A stretch of 64,000 nucleotides of DNA from Tachypleus tridentatus (Eukaryota > Arthropoda > Merostomata > Xiphosura > Limulidae): NCBI RefSeq assembly GCF_004210375.1, contig NC_134830.1, positions 3,720,001 through 3,784,000 of the forward strand, in the 5' to 3' direction. The translations under genes were made by a program, and so were the position numbers. The notes under the pieces were generated by a model. That model worked only from the letters and a program-made list of their open reading frames with translations. It made no database searches and was not told the DNA's origin. Below, in pieces: positions 44,525-55,500 of the stretch. Positions within the stretch are counted from its first letter, which is position 1; each line of letters opens with the position of its first letter.

Positions 44525-45046
44525 TTTATTATTATAATGTGACCTCAACTGAAATCGATTAACAATAACACATCCTAACCACAAGACCACCCCTAATCAC
44601 GCTGCCAAACTTTAAATAGTACGACTAATGTGTAATGTGTTTGCGTATTTAAAACTGTTAGTTGAAATTCAATGCATAAGAAACTTAAAGCGCCTCGTGA
44701 CATATTTTGTAATTTGTTATAAATAGTTGGATTAAAGAGGAAACAATTTGAGGTCGTTTTTTGATATAACCTTCAGAAAACAGTTCAAAAGCCTAATTTG
44801 TTGTATCATTGCCAGCGAAGCTCTCCCATCAATACCAGAGTTCATCGTGCTGTCTCAGGTACAAAAATATGAAATGTTGTTTTACACTATTCTTATTGGA
44901 AACTGTATCGCCACTCTGATTATGCTACCAAATAACATTAGTTATAAGAATAGCAGTTATGCTTTGCGAAATGAGGCATTCTACTCACCCCCAGAAACAA
45001 TGTATAAATAGATCTTAAGCGTACTTTTTGCAGAATAAATTAGTCT
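44525..45046. other. Intergenic, no recognised element
   Basis: Contains an open stretch (44748-45011) with FFDITFRKQFKSLICC, loosely like a receptor C-terminal tail, but with no supporting exon upstream. CpG is at ordinary density here (13 in 44521-45060). Confidence 0.4.
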
Positions 45047-45057
45047 GTATGTGGCAT

Positions 45058-45175
45058 GCCCCACGCTAGTACAGCGGTATGTCTCCGGATTTACAACGTT
45101 ACAATCAGGGGTTCGATTCCCCTCGGTGGGCTGCGTAGATAGCCTTTGTGGATTTGCTAAAAGAAATACACACAC
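45058..45175 (+). mobile_element. Short tRNA-derived SINE, complete, with 11-bp target duplication
   Basis: Starts with a tRNA-like head (GCTAGTACAGCGGTATGTCT, A box; GGGGTTCGATTCCCCTCGGT, B box) and ends in GCTAAAAGAAATACACACAC. Flanked by GTATGTGGCAT at 45047-45057 and 45176-45186. The acceptor stem has mismatches, so it is a SINE and not a tRNA gene. Confidence 0.88.
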
Positions 45176-45186
45176 GTATGTGGCAT

Positions 45187-45796
45187 ATGAAAAGGAGCAT
45201 TCCACTTAAATAAAGGATAAAAAAACAAACGTTTATGATGTGATTAGTATTGTATTGCAGTTCCAAATTATAGTGAGTTTAAACACTGGAGAAACATTTC
45301 CATCAGTGGATATCTATTAAACAGTTTTTTACAATAAACTAAACCTGTGTTTTTACTTGACTCATTTAATAACCTTAAGAAAATGTAGATAAAACTATGA
45401 TACACATTAATTTGATTTTGCTGTCGAAATAAAACAAAGACCAATAAATTCAATAAATAAGATCAAACTTTTAAAATAAATGCAAAAAAACAACAAAAAA
45501 CAAATTATTCACGGAAAAAACGGACAAACGAAAATGTATGTTGATTTAGAACGCTAGTATATTTAATCTAATTAACTTAAAATAATAACATTCAGCTAAC
45601 AGTATTTCATAAATAGAAGAATTCTGAATATAATATATAATTGAAATAAAAATATCTTTGTGTGAAATGGTAGTTTTAATACTAAGGAAGATAACTTATA
45701 AATAATATAAGCTTGAAAATTATACAAAGAGTAAACTTTGTTAAAAAGTAGTCGTGTATTATGCAGGTATTATCCACCTTTTTAGATCACTGTATG
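45187..45796. other. Intergenic, AT-rich, no recognised element
   Basis: Nothing identified; open frames are short and uninformative. Confidence 0.5.
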
Positions 45797-45801
45797 GTCT
45801 G

Positions 45802-46045
45802 GTTTGTTTTGAATTAGCGCAAAGCTACCCGAGAGCTATCTGCGCTAGCCTTCCCTAATTTTACAGTGTGAGACTAGAGGGAAGGCAGCTAGTCATTACC
45901 ACCCACTGCCACTCTTTGGTTAGTCTTTTATCGTCAATTAGCGTGATTGACCGTCACATTTAAACACCCCCACGGCTGAAAGAGCGAATATGTTTGGTAT
46001 GACGGGGATTCGAACCCTCTAATCTCGGATTACGAGTCGAGTGTT
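45802..46045 (-). mobile_element. tRNA-Thr-derived SINE, minus strand
   Basis: Contains GCGCAAAGCTAC, AGACTAGAGGGAAGGCAGCT, CCCCCACGGCTGAAAGAGCG and the complement of the tRNA B box (GGGGATTCGAACCCT), ending in GATTACGAGTCGAG. In sense direction the tRNA head has anticodon loop CTCGTAA, i.e. Thr (CGU). Confidence 0.88.
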
Positions 46046-46479
46046 TAGATTAATGTAAAAATAATAAATTTTAAGTCAGCTTAATTCTGTGCAATTTGTG
46101 TTTTTTTAATGAACGCTGATCCAGAGAAACATTGAGTTGTTTGTGTTCCTTTGTTATTCTTTTGTAGATAATACCTGTTCCGAACTTGGGGATACAAACA
46201 CAACATAACCATAGAAAACACTCAAATACTAAATAAAGAAACAAACAAAACCCAAAATTAAAGAACCCTTACTTATACAACAACTTAAGCCCAAAATAAA
46301 GCAATACAAAGGAACACCTTTGTACATGTATTAAAAATAATATAATAAAATAAATAATATAAAATTATATATTCAAACATCTAACACCGTTTTCTACATT
46401 CCGACAGTCAGTTACACAACCACTTTTAAACATGTGGTCAGCTTCCGGTCAGTTGCCTCTTTCTTTCGTTGTTAACCTG

Positions 46480-46593
46480 CCCTACGCTGGTACAGCGGTA
46501 AGTCTCCGGATTTACAACGCTAAAATCAGGGTTCGATTCCCCTCGGTGGGCTCGGCAGATAGCCTAATGTGGCTTTACTATAAGAAAACAAAC
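46480..46593 (+). mobile_element. tRNA-derived SINE nested in a PLE hammerhead-like motif
   Basis: Same family as 45058-45175 (GCTGGTACAGCGGTAAGTCT; GGTTCGATTCCCCTCGGTGG; tail AAGAAAACAAAC). Flanked by AACCTG at 46474-46479 and 46594-46599, so it interrupted the 5' side of the hammerhead-like core. Confidence 0.85.
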
Positions 46594-46632
46594 AACCTGA
46601 CGATGACCGAAGAAGGTCGAAACGTTGTTTGC
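46594..46632 (+). ncRNA. Hammerhead-like motif in PLE, helix I disrupted by SINE
   Basis: CTGACGA 46597-46603, extra T 46604, helix II GACC/GGTC (46605-46608/46615-46618), GAAA 46619-46622, ACGT 46622-46625, T17 46626. The duplicated AACCTG restores the core, but the upstream helix I strand now comes from the SINE tail. Confidence 0.58.
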
Positions 46633-46762
46633 TCCTCCACGAAAAAAATTTTCTCAACCTAAACGAGCCGTTTTTAAATAAATATTTTTCTCTACAAGTG
46701 GGTTTTCTCGACATCACTGAGTTGTTTTTGTTCCTTTGTTATTATTTTGTAGATAATACCTG

Positions 46763-47389
46763 GTCTGAAAATGGGAATGTATTGCTGCAATTTAACATAT
46801 TCTACAAGTAAGTTAACGAAATTAAGGTCCCTCACTAGCCAAGTAAATCATATCCAGTAGTTAAAACTTTAATTATGTTGTATGAGAATGATCAGTGGCG
46901 TGGTTAACACTAATTACCACGTGTAAATCCAATGTTACTATTAAGCAAAAAGTGTTGGATTGACACATTACTTTTTAACGTGGCGTGGTCAGCAGAAAAT
47001 TGTATTTCGAGACAACAAATGTTTATTTATTCACAGATTCGGTAGGAAGTAACAGTGTGTCTGTAAACATATACAGTGTGTGTGTGTTTGACTATTTTAC
47101 GTTTCAAATCACGTGTTCAATCTCTTTGTTTTCTTAGCTTAAAACTCAGTCATAAGCTACATTGTTATTTATTTCACAGCTTTCCTAATCGATCTTTCCA
47201 TTATAAAGTTCACTTATTTAATACTCTGACAAAAATCGGTGTCACCTAAAAATACCATAGTATTGATAGGAAATATAAGTTTTATATTATGGCCACAAGA
47301 TTTTTGTAGAATTTTCTGTTTTGATAATAATTATGATAAGTATGTTGGTTCTTTGTTAATCTTTTGAGTTGAAAGAGTTTAAAGAAATG
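46763..47389. other. Intergenic, no recognised element
   Basis: AT-rich sequence between the PLE and the gene-like minus-strand segment. Confidence 0.45.
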
Positions 47390-48738
47390 CCTTTACTGAA
47401 GAGCTGACATATTCTTTAAGTAGATGTTCTTTCACTCAAGTGGGAGATTTTGCCACCAGAGGAACAGTCATATCTGAGGAAATAAGTAACTTTAATTGGT
47501 GCTGCAAAGGTTCCTGACACTGATCATCCTAAAACAGCAATGACTGTATGATGTCTGGCGCACTTAAAACAGTAGATTAAAGCCCTATCTCTGACCAACA
47601 GCACTAATAACTAGCTGATAAAGCCTGAAAAGCCACATTTAGATGATTTTCACTGGTTGAAGCTGTCAGGTAAGACAGTGTTAAAACCGTGTACCATTGT
47701 TTAGTAGTGAGTATCCTACAATGATGATCATAGCAACTAATGAAAGCTGAATTTGTGCAATACATTTACACAAGTAACTTATTACCCTACTTCAGGTGCT
47801 GATTAGCCTTCGAAGTGCTGGATTCCCTGAGAATATTTGTTATCCTACACTTATGACATTAGTAGTACCTCAGCCAAGCATTGACTGAGAACTTACAAAG
47901 GAAAAGTTGTGAAGTGCACCAATGATGGGAGTTCTTCAAACAATGACACATAGCTCTTTAGGTTTTAGTATATGGTCTTCCTTAAAGTTATAGAATGATG
48001 GGAGTTCTTCATACAATGACACATAGATCTTCAGGTTTTAGTATACGGTCTTCCTTAAAGTTATAGAATGGACGGGCCTCCAGCCACCTGACTTCCTGTC
48101 GTTATAGAATGGACGGGCCTCCAGCCACCTGACTTCCTGTCGTTCGTGGAATAAGAAGTGTTATTCTTCCATTCTTACATAAGTCAAAATCTGGATGGAC
48201 ACCGAAGAATCATGGTATCAGCTAGTGGTGCTTTTGCTAGTGTTGGGACAATGGTTAATGTCACCTGGTAGGTTGCTTCTGTAGTTGTGATAAAAAGAGC
48301 TGGGTCTCTTGAATGATCTTTTGTTTAATTGTAAAGCTATGTGCTGGGATAAGTAATGTAGTGGTCCTACTGCAGGTGGATTCATATACCATGATGGTTG
48401 TTCTTTTACACAACATCTGGCATGTATTTTCCCGACGATTCATTACGTCTTACTTACACCTAAATTTCATCATATCGGAACTGACCAGATGAATGGCACA
48501 CTGGATGTTGTGAGTTCAGTTGTAAGAACTACTGATGTTGAGATGGCAGATAGCACTTGGTGATGTTTTCAAGGTTGAAGGACTAATCCAATAGTTGGAA
48601 CATTCAAAGCCTGCATGTGGGATGCATCATCCACTAATGTTTTCATCCATAATTCTAACAACATGAAAGTAAGACCCAACTGTAGTAGTTAATGCCAGAA
48701 ACACCCACAAAATTAAACAGAAATTACTCGCCATATCC
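47390..48738 (-). pseudogene. Possible decayed secreted-protein gene, minus strand
   Basis: On the minus strand an ATG at 48736 opens MASNFCLILWVFLALTTTVG, a good signal-peptide-like start, but a stop comes after 35 codons. Further downstream on that strand are FITTTEATYQVTLTIV, PLADTMILRCPSRF and EWKNNTSYSTN. The spacing of a Cys and a following Trp faintly resembles an immunoglobulin-like fold. Stops break all frames. Two local duplications (about 70 bases at 47927-48060 and 49 bases at 48061-48143) interrupt the segment. The family is not recognised, and this may be chance. Confidence 0.22.
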
Positions 48739-48739
48739 T

Positions 48740-50315
48740 CTCTTATTGTTTATAAGTGATTTGAGTATATTTTCTGCAACAATGAGAATACTAACACGTC
48801 GCAAAAACATAACCAGAATGTTGAAGAGCTTGATCTTAAATAGGAAAAGTGTGGACTGAAGACGCAGGTTTAGTTTGAAAGAACACTTACTGGTCACAAA
48901 ACTTTGGTCAAGTTTCAGATCTAAAGGCTCGTGTGACTGTAGAATACGATCCTTACTACACATTCAGTGCAGGTATCCTTGTGTTCTGAGCTGTATCTAA
49001 ACCGATCATTACATCCTATTACCTTTACTATTCTAATTGTTTTATAAAACGTGAACCTGGGCCCAGTAAGAAAGAAACTGACCTACTTAGATTAAACACA
49101 CATGAATAGTTACCTACTTCTTTTACACAAGTTTCTTTCAAGCTCAGTACAGAGGAGAATAACCACATCTCTCGTGAAAGTATTACATCTTACTTCCAGT
49201 ACTATATCTTCATGTACTCTAATTGACTCTTAATGAAAAACGCTAAAAATAAGTTCGAAAACTATGTGCTTTGGAAGTACTTCCATCTGTCAAATCAAAA
49301 AGTGTTTCACATAATCAAACAAAACATTGAGCATACAAAGCTATGTTTGCTATGTTTAGTGAAACTGTTTCCGATTTACTTTTTTCACAGGTATTTTGAT
49401 TCAATAACGTACATTGCAGTTGGACCTTATTATGATGTTAGCAGCCAATATTTACGAAACACAGATCAAAATGTGTTTCCCTACTGGCGTGGAGCGAGTC
49501 TAACCATTACTATCATGCCTTTCTGTAAAGTCCGATTCCTGCTGAGTGTTTAATTATGAAAAATTGAAACATTCTTACATTCACACTAAGTTAACCAAAA
49601 CGTCATCTATTTTTTATATAAAGTTCAATAGCCATAGTTAACTTCACAATTCTAAGTAGCGCTAATCAGGTTCTCGTACTCTCTTTCAAAAGTTTAACTA
49701 TGGTTAACAAGTGTTCTCAACGATTAATTCATTTTGTGTTGGACACAACCTGAAAGTGACGTTATGTAAAATTATATGTATTTTGCAAGCTCGCACGTTA
49801 TCACAAACACGTGCATATATGACTTCCGCACCACATACATTAGTAGATTTCAACACATTGCTTCAAGTGTCTGTGACATTACTGTTGAAACTTGCACGGA
49901 CTACTTTCTTAAAGTATTTGTCGGCAGTCGTGATTCAATAATGTGCTACCACCTGTGAGCAGTAAAACTCAATAGAATGTTACAAACTTTGTGAAATAAA
50001 ATAATTCCTGGCAGAAATTACCTGCATTTAACTATTCAACTAAAATCTCTTTTGTCAGAATCAGTAAACACCAATAAATCTTCAAATCAACTGATACAAA
50101 AACAGTAAATTCTAATTTACTATTATGGCTGGTCACCATTGGTAAAACAATATATAGCTTCACACCCATGGTGGTTGGTTCGACACCAAAGCATTCTTGG
50201 TTAATCTCTATAAAACAAGATATATTCCCTTGCGGTCAGGTGTCTAATCCACTTTATGTATTTGTGGAGAACATGATTACCTCTTTGCACGTGGAGGAGT
50301 TATAAACATTCAAAT
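48740..50315. other. Intergenic, no confident element
   Basis: AT-rich. A possible worn tRNA-type B box (GGTTGGTTCGACACC near 50175) hints at an old SINE. An open frame at 49233-49553 has no recognisable domain. Confidence 0.4.
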
Positions 50316-50317
50316 GT

Positions 50318-50436
50318 ATATATATGTGTAAAAACGGCTTGTTTGGGTTGAGAAAATATATTACGTAGAGGAGCGAACAACGTTTCGACCTTCTTCGGTT
50401 ATCGTCAGGTTCACAAAGAACATCACTGATTATTCA
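50318..50436 (-). mobile_element. Penelope-like element 3' end, minus strand
   Basis: Reverse orientation of the 32.0-kb PLE end: AACGGCTTGTTTGGGTTGAG on the + strand, then the complement of the hammerhead-like core, ending near AACATCACTGA. Immediately followed by a tRNA-Thr SINE. Confidence 0.75.
50373..50414 (-). ncRNA. Hammerhead-like motif, best-preserved copy
   Basis: Read on the minus strand: helix I GTGAAC (50414-50409) with GTTCGC (50378-50373), core CTGACGA (50408-50402), extra T 50401, helix II AACC/GGTC (one mismatch), GAAA, palindromic ACGT (50383-50380), T17 at 50379. All catalytic-core bases are consensus apart from the extra T. Confidence 0.62.
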
Positions 50437-50447
50437 AGTATATAATA

Positions 50448-50710
50448 GTTTGTTTCTGAATTTCGCGCAAAGCTACTCGAGGGCTATCTGTGCTAGCCCT
50501 CCCTAATTTAGCAGTGTAAGACTAGAGGGAAGGCAGCTAGTCATCACCACCCACCGCCAATTCTTGGGCTGCTCTTTTACCAACAAATAGTGGGATTGAC
50601 CATCACATTATAACGCCCCCACGGCTGAAATGGCGAGCATGTTTAGTGCGACGGGTATTTGAACCCGCGACCCTCGGATTACGAGTAGAACGCCTTAACC
50701 CACCTGGCCA
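50448..50710 (-). mobile_element. tRNA-Thr-derived SINE, nearly complete, minus strand
   Basis: From GTTTGTTTCTGAATTTCGCG to the complement of the tRNA 5' head (CCCACCTGGCCAT). Includes GACTAGAGGGAAGGCAGCTA, GCCCCCACGGCTGAAATGGC and GATTACGAGTAGAACGCC. Confidence 0.9.
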
Positions 50711-51799
50711 TAAACGTGGTATAGAATATAGAGAAATACAGTTAAAAGTAGAGTACTGGAAATGAGTGTTAGGTATATAATAAAATTCGTTTCCTATAGA
50801 ATTGTCCGGGTTCCAGAGAAAAATTGCTGCTACCTCTATTAAAGAGCACGATTACCACTTAGAAAGTTACTCACGGAAAACAAGTGTCACAGCGCCCTTT
50901 TAGAATGAGTGTCCTTATTTTTAAACCAGTAGTAACTGTACCATGTTGTGTATTATCTTACATCACCAACAGGAGTCTTAGAAAGAAAAAGTCAATAAAT
51001 CGTTTCAGCTCGTGGGGCATCCACCCATAACGACCATAAGTATTTGTCACACTTGTCCCAGTATATATTTAGATCGCAAGAAACTCTGAATTTCTCGAAT
51101 TTTGTTTTGGTAACTTGTGACTTGGACCTCCTATTTTAACTTTATTTGTGGGATTTATTCATATATTTTATTGTACGTTTAACTTGACTTAGAGGGTGGG
51201 AAAGCAATGTGAACTGGTGAAACAAAATATTAGAGGTTTTTTTTTTACACCTCGTGCATTTCTTCCTTTTGTATTAAAGTTGGATACAAATTTTGGTTCT
51301 GTGCATTGTTTAGTTTAATTTTTTTTAAAAGATTTCACGGAAAAATTTTCTTCGTGGCTCGACTTAAGTGAAACTTTAAATTATTAGACCTTAACAGACA
51401 ACTCTGAGTTAAATCTTCTGGCCGAATTGTGCCGCAACTGTTACATCCACTGCTACCAAGGCCTGTTATTCAGTATCAGAGCTCTTTAGTGAAGATTATT
51501 AAACATTTTAACACTACATATGACTAATTATTGTTAATATTTCGAACTAACCTGCTCATTATTAAAATAAAATCGACTGTTTAATTTAAATGTTTTAATG
51601 TGTATTGAAATTATTTGTCAGAGAAAGTTGCAGATATTACCTTAACAATAAAATTTATTGTGATTATTTGTCGTGATTACTTACAAACGTATTTCTGTTT
51701 TACTTTTTATTATTTTAATTACTTGGGAGAATTTAATCTGGCAAGTTTACCCCACCCTAAGAAGAATGGTTTCTCCCCAGAGTACGCTGGAAGTTTTTG
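50711..51799. other. Upstream region of the UCHL3-like gene
   Basis: Ordinary CpG content, no transposon recognised; presumably contains promoter elements upstream of the TATA box. Confidence 0.45.
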
Positions 51800-51807
51800 T
51801 ATAAAAG
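51800..51807 (+). promoter_or_regulatory. TATA box of UCHL3-like gene
   Basis: TATAAAAG lies 70 bases upstream of the ATG at 51877. A start site about 25-30 bases downstream would give a roughly 45-base 5' UTR. Only the match and its position support this. Confidence 0.6.
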
Positions 51808-51876
51808 CTACAAACCGGCGCCAAATGTTGTTCTGTTCTCTTTGTGAATATTTAGTTGGAAAATTTACTAGTCAAG

Positions 51877-51915
51877 ATGTCTACAAAGTGGTTACCTCTG
51901 GAATCAAATCCTGAT
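51877..51915 (+). CDS. UCHL3: UCHL3-like exon 1
   Basis: Encodes MSTKWLPLESNPD (start ATG in AAGATGT), donor GAT|GTAAGT. The WLPLE start is typical of UCHL3. Confidence 0.93.
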
Positions 51916-52466
51916 GTAAGTATTATGAATAACAAAGTTAATTACAACAGAGTAAGTTAGTCAGTTTTTAACTGCGAAAAATATTTTTTTAAGTTAGGTA
52001 TAATTTAAGCCTATTATATGTTACTCCAGTAGTGTCTAAGTTTAGCGTAGGATTTGTTTAACTTACTGTTAGTTAGACGTAGTAGCACTGTTGTGTTATC
52101 GTAATATTTAATCAATTTTGTTTTTTTTTTATGTTTGTAAATCTGACTTTGAAAGTTTATTTTATTATTTTTCAGGTAATGAATAAGGTAAGCAGTTATC
52201 CAGAATATTGTCCCAAACTAGTTTATTCACAATCCAAGTTATGAGTTTGAGCGGCAGTCTCTTGTTACCCGCAGTTGTCGGCTTGAGTTCCAGGAAAAAC
52301 TGTATGAAGTGACATCGTGTCGTTCATTTGGTTACGACATCTCTTTTGAACGTTGCATTGTTCAGTTGTTATCGATTCAATATCGACTCCTTTCTTACGA
52401 ATAACTCTTACTTCCAAGTTATTCCTTTCGTCAAAATGTTTTTTATCCTTGCGAAATTTAGCCTAA

Positions 52467-52513
<47 letters not shown>

Positions 52514-55500
52514 TTTAAATTATTTCTTCATTAGTCTAGTACAAATTAGATTTCTCTTCTCAACGTTTCATTATTATTATTATTAAAATGTTTTATTTTA
52601 TGATGCTAGGAAGTTTTAGAAACAAGTAAAGAGAGGCAACATTTGAAATTTTGCAATGCTAAAGCAGTCTTAAACTTTGTTTTTCTTAATGTAGCTGGAA
52701 ATTACTCTCTCAAACTGCTACCTCTAAGTGTAGACTTAAGTTTGTACCCACCAACAGATGTTATGGCCTGAATGATTCTGTTTTTAGTTAATTTTGAGAT
52801 ACATTTTTCTTTTAATGTATTTCAAGATGACTGGTATTGGTGTTTTAAAACTTTATTAAAATTCTTTAGGTTTTCTTCAGATAAACAATCTAAGAAAGGT
52901 GAACTGTTTTCTACATTATTTTAAAGTTTCAGTACCCATACAAGCTGTCTTGAATACATCACTACTTTAAGTAGGTTTTTCATCATAAATTAACTTTTTA
53001 ATACTTTTCTGAGTAACTTAATTCAATCAACCTTAAGAGTTTTGTAAGGTTACTAGTGGGTAACTTTGTATCAAACAAATGAGTGATAGTTATGTATTGT
53101 ATTTGTTCTAAGTTTTTAATCTAAGTTAGACTGTACTATCTTTCACTTTAAGTTTCAGAAACCCCGTGCATCATTAAATGTGTTATTTGTTTCAGTTTAT
53201 TTACAAGCTGGGAGTGCCAAAAGACTGGTCAGTAGTTGATGTATTTGGGTTAGATGATGACCTATTGGCTATGATTCCTAGTCCAGTACTTGCTGTGTTA
53301 TTACTTTATCCTTTGGGACAGGAGGTGACTTGTTTTCTGTATTAATATAGTTTTAATAAGACTTTCTTACATGAGAAGCATTTGACAGTTTATTTAAATT
53401 TGGAGTATTTCTAGTGTAACATTCTTAAACATGAATCAATTCATTTTAAGAATTGTATATGGGAAGTGTAGCCTTTAACCTGCAATAGTTTTATTTACTT
53501 GGTAAATTGGGTTTTGTATATTTTAGTTTGTCAGTGATATTCATAACATACAAGTTACTGTTTCTCATCAGCATGACAAGCTAGTAAAGGAAGAAGAGGA
53601 CACCATCAGAGCTTCTGGTCAGTCTGTAAGTGACCAGGTGTATTTCTTGCACCAGACTATCAAGAATGCATGTGGAACTGTGGCTCTCCTACATGCTGTG
53701 GCTAATAACACTGGATCCATCAAACTGGGTGAGATGTTTAAGCAGTTTTCTGTTCAGTGTAGTGGTACCACTGGTCACTAGTGAGTGGGTTCATACTTGG
53801 TAATACAGATCTATAGTTCCAAGGTGACCCTACCCTTAACTATAAATGTGTACAAAATTTCAGTAGTGGCTAACCCTTACTGTCCACCACCATACAATGT
53901 TTAATGAACATGTTCAAAACAAACTTGGTGTTGCCAAGATGCTGCTTGTCCAATAACTCTAAATTTGTCTCAATAGTTGCATGTGCATCAGAAACCCATG
54001 AATATGTTAGAGTTGAAGAAATGTTGTGTTGTAAGCTATGGTTTATATTTTTACGTGCATCCCAATGGTCAGCAGGTCAAAAGATAAAGTGGAATGTTAA
54101 AGTAGCTGTTGGCTTGGCAACACTTGTACATATTGTAGTTTGTGCTTGGTTATCTGGTATGAAAGGTCACCCTACATTTATAAAATATCTAACATAATCC
54201 TAATGTAAGTCTAGGAACTATTTGACTAGAAATATATAGTGTGAATTTTTAGTAATACATTACTTGCTACAACAAACCCATATAGTAAAGATATAATCAA
54301 ATGTCCTCTCTGATATACAGAGAATTAAAGTTTGACTGGTTACCACAAACCTGATTAAAACAAAATTGTTCCTTTGCTTTTATTAGTGAGTGTTACTACC
54401 TATATCGAGTTGTCTTGATTCATTTTCTAGTGAAGTTTCTTACAGTAAATCTCTCTGATAGAGGACAGTTCCACTCTGGCTAAGTTCCTGAATGCAACCA
54501 AAGATCTGTCACCTGAAGAACGTGGGAAGTGCCTAGAAAAGGAAGAGGTAAGAACTGTGGAAGTGGTTTGTATACTTGGCAGTTCTATTTTTGTCAATGT
54601 AACTGTGTAGTTGAAACTAGTTTGCCATTATAATTCTTTAATTTTTATTTAGTCTTAGACAAACATTCCATATGGTTGTGGAAACTTGATGGTATATAGT
54701 TTATTAGAAAATCTAACTCTGTTTTCCAGATATTATATCTTTTTTTCTAGGACATCTCTGCAACTCATGAAAGGAGTGCACAAGAAGGACAGAGTCAGGT
54801 GAGTAAGTTTTTTGTTTTCTTCTCCTGAATTTCTTTGAATACCCATATTATTGGCAGTAACAAGTATGAATTACTGTTAAATGAGCAACCTCAACTTGGT
54901 ACAAATTCTAGATATTTAAACTAACATCATGTCATGATTGCAAATCTGGACTTAAGTAAACTTCTTATGTCTAAAACTATCTTAAGTGAGATGTATAGCT
55001 TTGTGATTCTTAAATAGGTTTGAATTATGTTGACCTTGATTTGATAATCAGATCATGAGCTGATGTTGGGTCTTGTTAATCTAAGTGTATTTAAACTAAA
55101 CCTTTCTTATATTTGAACACTTTCAGTATTAAAGTGTGCATGTTTAAATATACACTTTCTGATCAGAAAGCTGTCTTTGTCACAACATCTGCTATCCAAA
55201 ATGTACTACTATAGTCCTGCAATTAATTCTCTTATACATGACTATAAGAAATCTCCAACTTGTGAAACCCAACAGAGTGCTATAGTATCCAAACTTTGCA
55301 CAACTTCATGTGTTTAATTAAGAACTAATTTTCCATGTAAATTCTCCAAAGGTTTGGTTTTGGAGTATTACTACATCTGTAGTAATTAGTTCCTGCTCCA
55401 AATATTACATGAACTAAGTAAACTGAATAGATAGCTAGAACTTAAGTCTTGACACTGTTCTAACATAATTTGTTTTCTAAACTACATGAACAAATAACAA

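Larger units (their letters stand above)
46178..46717 (+). mobile_element. Penelope-like element 3' end with 45-bp flanking direct repeats
   Basis: Begins in the end of the endonuclease ORF (AACATAACCATAGAAAACAC, as at 31757) and ends in GGTTTTCTCGACATCAC, like the copy at 32.1 kb. It is flanked by 45-base direct repeats at 46133-46177 and 46718-46762 (43/45 identical), an unusually long target duplication. A SINE lies inside it at 46480-46593. Confidence 0.82.

Noticed and set aside
43893..44590. Minus-strand open frames of 149 and 161 codons
   Set aside because: Antisense shadows of the decayed Tc1-like transposase on the + strand.
44748..45011. Open frame with FFDITFRKQFKSLICC, like a receptor tail
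   Set aside because: No preceding transmembrane exon, no clear acceptor, and the rest does not match a receptor family; chance similarity is likely.
45058..45175. tRNA gene
   Set aside because: A and B boxes are present, but the acceptor stem is mismatched, an extra tail follows and 11-bp target duplications flank it: a tRNA-derived SINE.
49233..49553. 106-codon open frame
   Set aside because: No recognisable domain, no splice or promoter evidence, AT-rich composition typical of chance frames here.
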